From positions 9,472-24,887 of the forward strand of contig DFIZ01000088.1 of NCBI GenBank assembly GCA_002372855.1: a stretch of 15,416 nucleotides of DNA, in the 5' to 3' direction. A program made the translations under genes and the position numbers. The notes under the pieces were generated by a model, which worked only from the letters and a program-made list of their open reading frames with translations, ran no database searches and had not been told where the DNA came from. Each line of letters starts with the position of its first letter. Position 1 is the stretch's first letter. The DNA comes from Bacteroidales bacterium UBA3684 (GTDB lineage: Bacteria > Bacteroidota > Bacteroidia > Bacteroidales > P3). Below are positions 14,568-15,416 of the stretch, one piece after another.

Positions 14568-14762
14568 ATGAAAAAAAAGACATATACTGCGCCGGTGTTG
14601 ACGGTGGTGGAGTTTCGGAGCGAGAGGGGGTTCGCCGTCAGTACTGTCGTGCCGGAGGTGGGTACGTTCGAGTTGTTCTACGACCAACCGGGCGGGCAGG
14701 AGACCGAGAGTTTCATCACCCACGACACGTGGACCGACGGCTCCAACGGCTTCTGGAACTAG
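14568..14762 (+). CDS. 64-residue small protein with KTYTAP / SERGFA motif
   Basis: The protein begins MKKKTYTAPVLTVVEF, followed by RSERGFAVS, and ends in a Gly/Asn/Trp-rich tail (WTDGSNGFWN). This layout, a Lys-x-Tyr-x-x-Pro start, a hydrophobic strand, then a Glu-x-Gly-Phe-Ala step, recalls small proteins of unknown function that I associate with Bacteroidales surface-protein genes; this recollection is not a database result. It has no classic signal peptide. It lies 17 bases after the surface lipoprotein gene in the same direction and returns to the high-GC composition of the host. Function unknown; a partner or substrate of the surface protein is a guess from position. Confidence 0.7.
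   Translation: MKKKTYTAPVLTVVEFRSERGFAVSTVVPEVGTFELFYDQPGGQETESFITHDTWTDGSNGFWN
14599..14609 (+). repeat. 11-bp direct repeat at right edge of AT-rich block
   Basis: Second copy of TGACGGTGGTG (first at 13304-13314). It lies in the small downstream gene, where host-like composition resumes. Recombination between the copies would fuse the N-terminal part of the surface gene in frame to the small gene. Confidence 0.4.
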
Positions 14763-14768
14763 TCTCCT

Positions 14769-15293
14769 TCAGCGTTTCATCACCACCCACAGCAGGTAGC
14801 ACGCCAGGGCGAAGAGGCCCAATGGCAGCACAAACGGTATGACGGCGCCCAGCAGCAGCACCGCTCCGAGCATCAGCAGCAGATTCGACGCAAGTTTCTT
14901 TTCTTTCGGCATGGCCTGCCGCCCTTGGCGGTAGCGCGTCAGGAACGACTGCCATTTTGGCATGTTCATCCATCGCTTCAGCCATCCCATCTTTTCTCCC
15001 CGCTGGTCGACGGTTTCGGCCTTGGTGACGGGGATTTCCTTCACTTTTATTTTTATGGCTTTCGAGAAGCCTTTGCCGCCCACATGGGCGGTGAGCACCA
15101 GCCGTGTGCGCCCTTTCGAGCGGTTGAGGCGGAAACGCTTGCTTCCGCTCGTTTCCAGGGGTATGACGCTGGTTTTGTATCCATTGTCGATGCTGAGGTC
15201 GACGCTCTCGGCGCCGGGGCAGTCCCAGCGCACCTCCACTATTTCGCCTTCGGTGACCGTGGTGCGGTCGGTTGTGAATGTCATTTTTTCCAT
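14769..15293 (-). CDS. Ig-like domain protein with C-terminal membrane anchor
   Basis: The protein is about 174 residues from ATG 15293, which has GGAGGG six bases upstream; other in-frame ATGs are at 15317 and 15284. Residues about 3-85 form a predicted all-beta, Ig-like domain (TVTEGEIVEVRWDCPGAESV, RTRLVLTAHVGGKG). A basic linker follows (KKLASN, preceded by RYRQGRQAMPKEK). The C-terminus is strongly hydrophobic, about 140-172, probably two membrane segments, and ends in Lys-Arg. No signal peptide is seen, so the N-terminal domain may be cytoplasmic. It converges on the small gene with six bases between stops. Family not recognised. Confidence 0.75.
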   Translation of the reverse strand: MEKMTFTTDRTTVTEGEIVEVRWDCPGAESVDLSIDNGYKTSVIPLETSGSKRFRLNRSKGRTRLVLTAHVGGKGFSKAIKIKVKEIPVTKAETVDQRGEKMGWLKRWMNMPKWQSFLTRYRQGRQAMPKEKKLASNLLLMLGAVLLLGAVIPFVLPLGLFALACYLLWVVMKR

Positions 15294-15327
15294 ATACCCT
15301 CCACCATCAATTTCCATGCCAACGGCT

Positions 15328-15358
15328 CCCGAACCCCTCTCCGACAGGGGTCCGGGAG
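15328..15358. repeat. Hairpin-forming palindrome upstream of the Ig-like gene
   Basis: TCCCGAACCCCT (15328-15339) and AGGGGTCCGGGA (15347-15358) form a 12-pair stem with one mismatch around a 7-base loop. It adjoins the dispersed repeat at 15357-15416 and may be part of that element, resembling REP-type elements. No T-run follows in either direction. Confidence 0.6.
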
Positions 15359-15416
15359 GGACATAAGAGCGCCCTTCCCATATCGTTCCTATATACTTCT
15401 CATATAGTTCTTATAT
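15357..15416 (-). repeat. Dispersed repeat, copy 2, with 4 x 11-bp tandem units
   Basis: Reverse-complement partner of 8-67 (52 of 60 identical). The 11-mer units on the minus strand are at 15374-15384, 15385-15395, 15396-15406 and a fourth cut by the window end. It lies upstream of the minus-strand Ig-like gene, so here it precedes a gene, whereas copy 1 follows one. Confidence 0.75.

Noticed and set aside
12741..14762. Integrative element using the tRNA-Arg 3' end as attachment site
   Set aside because: I found no second copy of the tRNA 3' end downstream and no integrase gene.

Overview
This window is chromosomal DNA from a GC-rich member of the Bacteroidales (Bacteroidota). The evidence is four promoters that fit the phylum's TTTG / TAnnTTTG pattern (two of them perfectly, with a 20-base spacer), several exported lipoproteins, a fimbrillin-like / GLUG cell-surface protein and a fused ResB-CcsA cytochrome assembly protein. 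I cannot name the genus. The odd length and the matching inverted repeats at both extreme ends suggest a draft or metagenomic contig that broke inside a dispersed repeat.

Left part (1-6490, minus strand). One four-gene operon reads right to left: outer-membrane beta-barrel protein, imelysin lipoprotein, DUF1111 di-heme c-type cytochrome lipoprotein, and CcsBA, which attaches heme to CXXCH motifs. It looks like a self-contained envelope module for metal or redox work: barrel, binding lipoprotein, di-heme partner and the machine that loads the heme. A divergent promoter region (6460-6684) separates it from the rest.

Middle (6597-12340, plus strand). A small cationic lipoprotein is translationally coupled (TGATG) to manA (mannose-6-phosphate isomerase). 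A perfect Bacteroidota promoter then starts a housekeeping unit: a coiled-coil protein, zapA, a structured non-coding RNA gap (probably 6S RNA), rny, lgt and gpmA. lgt carries an unusual N-terminal insertion.

Right part (12350-15416). A perfect promoter precedes tRNA-Ser(GCT), tRNA-Pro(TGG) and tRNA-Arg(TCT), with intrinsic terminators after the first and the last. Next come a fimbrillin-like/GLUG lipoprotein that changes base composition abruptly at about codon 167, a 64-residue 'YxxP' small protein, and a convergent gene for an Ig-like, membrane-anchored protein.

A theme crosses the whole window. Intergenic gaps repeatedly hold short tandem arrays of three or four units, with unit lengths of 7, 8, 9 and 11 bases. 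Two gaps hold inverted pairs of such arrays that could fold into long hairpins. The best candidates for new biology are the mosaic surface gene, the array family and the imelysin/di-heme operon.
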